Of a DNA stretch of 64,000 nucleotides, positions 58,393 to 64,000 are shown piece by piece. The translations under genes were made by a program, and so were the position numbers. Source of the stretch: Liquidambar formosana. Taxonomy: Eukaryota; Streptophyta; Magnoliopsida; Saxifragales; Altingiaceae. The stretch spans positions 31,593,478-31,657,477 of the forward strand of contig CM077833.1 of the NCBI GenBank assembly GCA_039720395.1, read 5' to 3'. Each line of letters begins with the position of its first letter. The first letter of the stretch is position 1. The notes below the pieces were generated by a model that did no database searches, was not told where the DNA came from, and was given only the letters and a program-made list of their open reading frames with translations.

Positions 58393-58403
58393 TCTTTTAT
58401 AAT
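58393..58403 (-). promoter_or_regulatory. TATA box of the hevein-type remnant
   Basis: CATTATAAAAG on the coding strand, about 50 nt above the signal-peptide ATG; supports the view that the 5' end of a real gene is preserved. Confidence 0.45.
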
Positions 58404-58496
58404 GCAGCAGGGCCTTACAGTTTGCCCCTGAATTATAGGAGCAAAACACTTTCTAAAGTAAGTTTGGGAATAAATTGTTCGAATTCTATAATGTTA

Positions 58497-58644
58497 TGTT
58501 TGGATAAAGAATTTTTATGTAGAATTTGTTTTTGAAATGAAATTTGTAAAATTTTTATAAAGATTTTGTCCATCTCATCCTTATAAAAATTTTACAAATT
58601 CTATATGAAAGACAAATTCTACATATAAATTTTTTATCCAAACA
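58497..58644. mobile_element. Small MITE, TGTTTGGATAA family, copy 2
   Basis: Ends TGTTTGGATAAAGAATTTTT and, on the reverse strand, TGTTTGGATAAAAAATTTAT. TA flanks both ends. The arms are long inverted copies (GTAGAATTTGT, GAAATGAAATTTGTAAAATT). Confidence 0.75.
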
Positions 58645-59472
58645 TATCATAAGAGATTCTGGGACCAGGATGCATATCAATTTCACGCAACTTGGTGGAA
58701 TGACAATATAGCTTGAACCGCCCTCGAGTTGGGTTCAAGCTATTTTTTTTCTTTCTTTTGGCTCTGCCCTTCATTAGAGCTGTCTCTACTCTCCAAATTA
58801 AAGTTTCCTTGCCTGCAAGAACTTGATGAATTCATGAAACTAGAGATTAATTCTGTAATTGCGTATGAGAGACGAATTATATATATATATAACATACAAA
58901 AACCTTACCACTTAACTAACAGATGTGAGATGTCCATTCTGCGCGCTCCTTTCCATCTTCCCATATGATGGTGATGACTAATGGCACCTAATTGTTTTTT
59001 CTTTCGATTTCATATACATTAGCCGTCCCAACTCTTCACCTGGATAGCACATTTTTACTCGGACGTTTGCTTGGCCCTCTTAAAAAATACGTTTTTCTAA
59101 AAACAGAGTACAAAAAGGACAAAAAAATCGAAAACAACGAAGTGTTCTTGTTTTCAACGGACTAGAAAATGTGGAGAAAACGTAAAAACAATGGGAGGAG
59201 AATTCTAAATAAAAAAGGATGGGGATCCGTTGTTTATAACGAAAAGAATGAGACATATACACATTTACTCTCTCTACTTTTTTCAATTAGACGGTCAATC
59301 TTTATAAAGTAACCCTAATACAAATTGTGTCCTAAGGGTAAAATTGTAAACGAGATCTTTTTGAAAGGTTAAAATTTAAAAAAAAGACCTTTGTACAGGG
59401 ATTTTTAAAAAGTGGATTGGGGTTTAAGAGTTGGGGCCTAAGGTAATGGCCTCGATTTGCTATTTTATTGAG
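58645..59472. other. Intergenic, no feature seen
   Basis: AT-rich, no gene recognised. Confidence 0.5.
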
Positions 59473-59872
59473 GGAGGCCTCTATTGGCACCCAAAGACTT
59501 GCTTTTCATCCCCCACTTATTTTACACTTTAAGATTTTATGAAAAATATATAAGGTTTTCATAAAAATTCATCGCACTGTCTATTAAAAAATATCATTTT
59601 GAACGACTTTTTGGAAGAAAGTTTTTCCAAAATCTATCGTTTTAGAGGACTTTTTAGTCATTTATGAGGCAAAAATTATAAATTGCAAAAAAGTCTACTT
59701 AAACGATAAATTTTGAAAAACCTTTCTTCTAAAAAATTGTTCAAAATGATATTTTCTAATAGGATATACAATCATTTTTTTTATGAAAATCTACTATATT
59801 TTTCATAAAATTTTAAAATATAAAATAAGTAGGGGATAAAGAGTAAGTCTTTGGGTGCCAATAGATGCTCCC
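59473..59872 (+). mobile_element. Palindromic MITE, family P, copy 7 (400 bp, third terminus type)
   Basis: Flanked by TTTATTGAG at 59464-59472 and 59873-59881 (9 bp; one G is shared with the terminus). Ends GGAGGCCTCTATTGGCACCC and, on the reverse strand, GGGAGCATCTATTGGCACCC, both followed by AAAGACTT. Inner arms are family P (TATCATTTTGAACGACTTTT, TTTTTCCAAAATCTATCGTT). Confidence 0.85.
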
Positions 59873-60069
59873 TTTATTGAGTTAGCCCTTATCTACTGAC
59901 ATTCAGCATCTCTCAGAGAGTAAATGTTGATTTTTCGACAGTGTGATCCACCAGCCCATTTGTGCTACAAAAGCCTTACTTCTCGCATTCTAAAATTTCC
60001 TCCATTTTACAAAGATAAACAGATAAAGAGGAGTGACACCCATGACAGTATATGGGTTCTTCAAGAACA

Positions 60070-63883
<3,814 letters not shown>

Positions 63884-64000
63884 GTAAGTATGAACATGTA
63901 TGGCACAATTCTCTTTTCATAGTTGTATGAGACTGATAATGCTTATGGAATTGAAAATTTTACAGAACCTTGTGTTTAATATGGTATATGCACATTGTTG

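Overview
The window is nuclear DNA from a flowering plant, almost certainly a woody eudicot. Genes are intron-rich and split by GT-AG introns, intergenic DNA is very AT-rich, dinucleotide microsatellites abound, and every recognised protein belongs to a plant family. The species cannot be named from the sequence.

Layout. 0-4 kb: a small two-helix membrane protein gene (+). 4.4-19 kb: two tandem paralogous LHT8-like amino acid transporters (both -), with identical exon phases. 19-25.5 kb: intergenic DNA holding a Pack-MULE that carries the 5' end of an S-domain receptor kinase gene. 25.5-31 kb: three SAUR genes (-, -, +). 31.3-34.4 kb: an OPCL1-type peroxisomal acyl-CoA ligase (-) with two frameshifts. 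34.4-38 kb: repeats, including a hAT element with a MULE-type MITE nested inside. 38.2-41 kb: mitochondrial complex I subunit NDUFB2 (+). 41-45 kb: repeats and a decayed plastid trnL-UAG copy. 45 kb: an N-terminally short DUF241/BPS1-like gene (-). 50.7-52.1 kb: a LONELY GUY cytokinin-activating enzyme (+). 52-60 kb: repeats and a hevein-domain gene remnant. 60-64 kb: a cysteine-rich receptor-like kinase (+), frameshifted twice and cut by the window edge.

The genes do not form one pathway. Hormone functions recur: SAURs respond to auxin, OPCL1 acts in jasmonate synthesis and LOG releases active cytokinin. This is probably coincidence of neighbourhood.

The most unusual content is mobile DNA. 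Seven copies of one long-palindrome MITE family occur in 64 kb. Several have 9-bp target duplications (MULE type), but one, inside an intron of the second transporter, is flanked by a perfect 59-bp direct repeat. Two copies share the family's inner arms but carry different outer termini. Separately, at least seven tiny insertions of the form ...ACC(C)-poly(A), in either orientation, sit between 9-18-bp direct repeats; they look like extremely 5'-truncated retroposons. One duplicated the splice donor of the receptor kinase gene. Four coding frameshifts in two genes can each be read as one extra T on the sense strand, so assembly error must be weighed against pseudogenisation.
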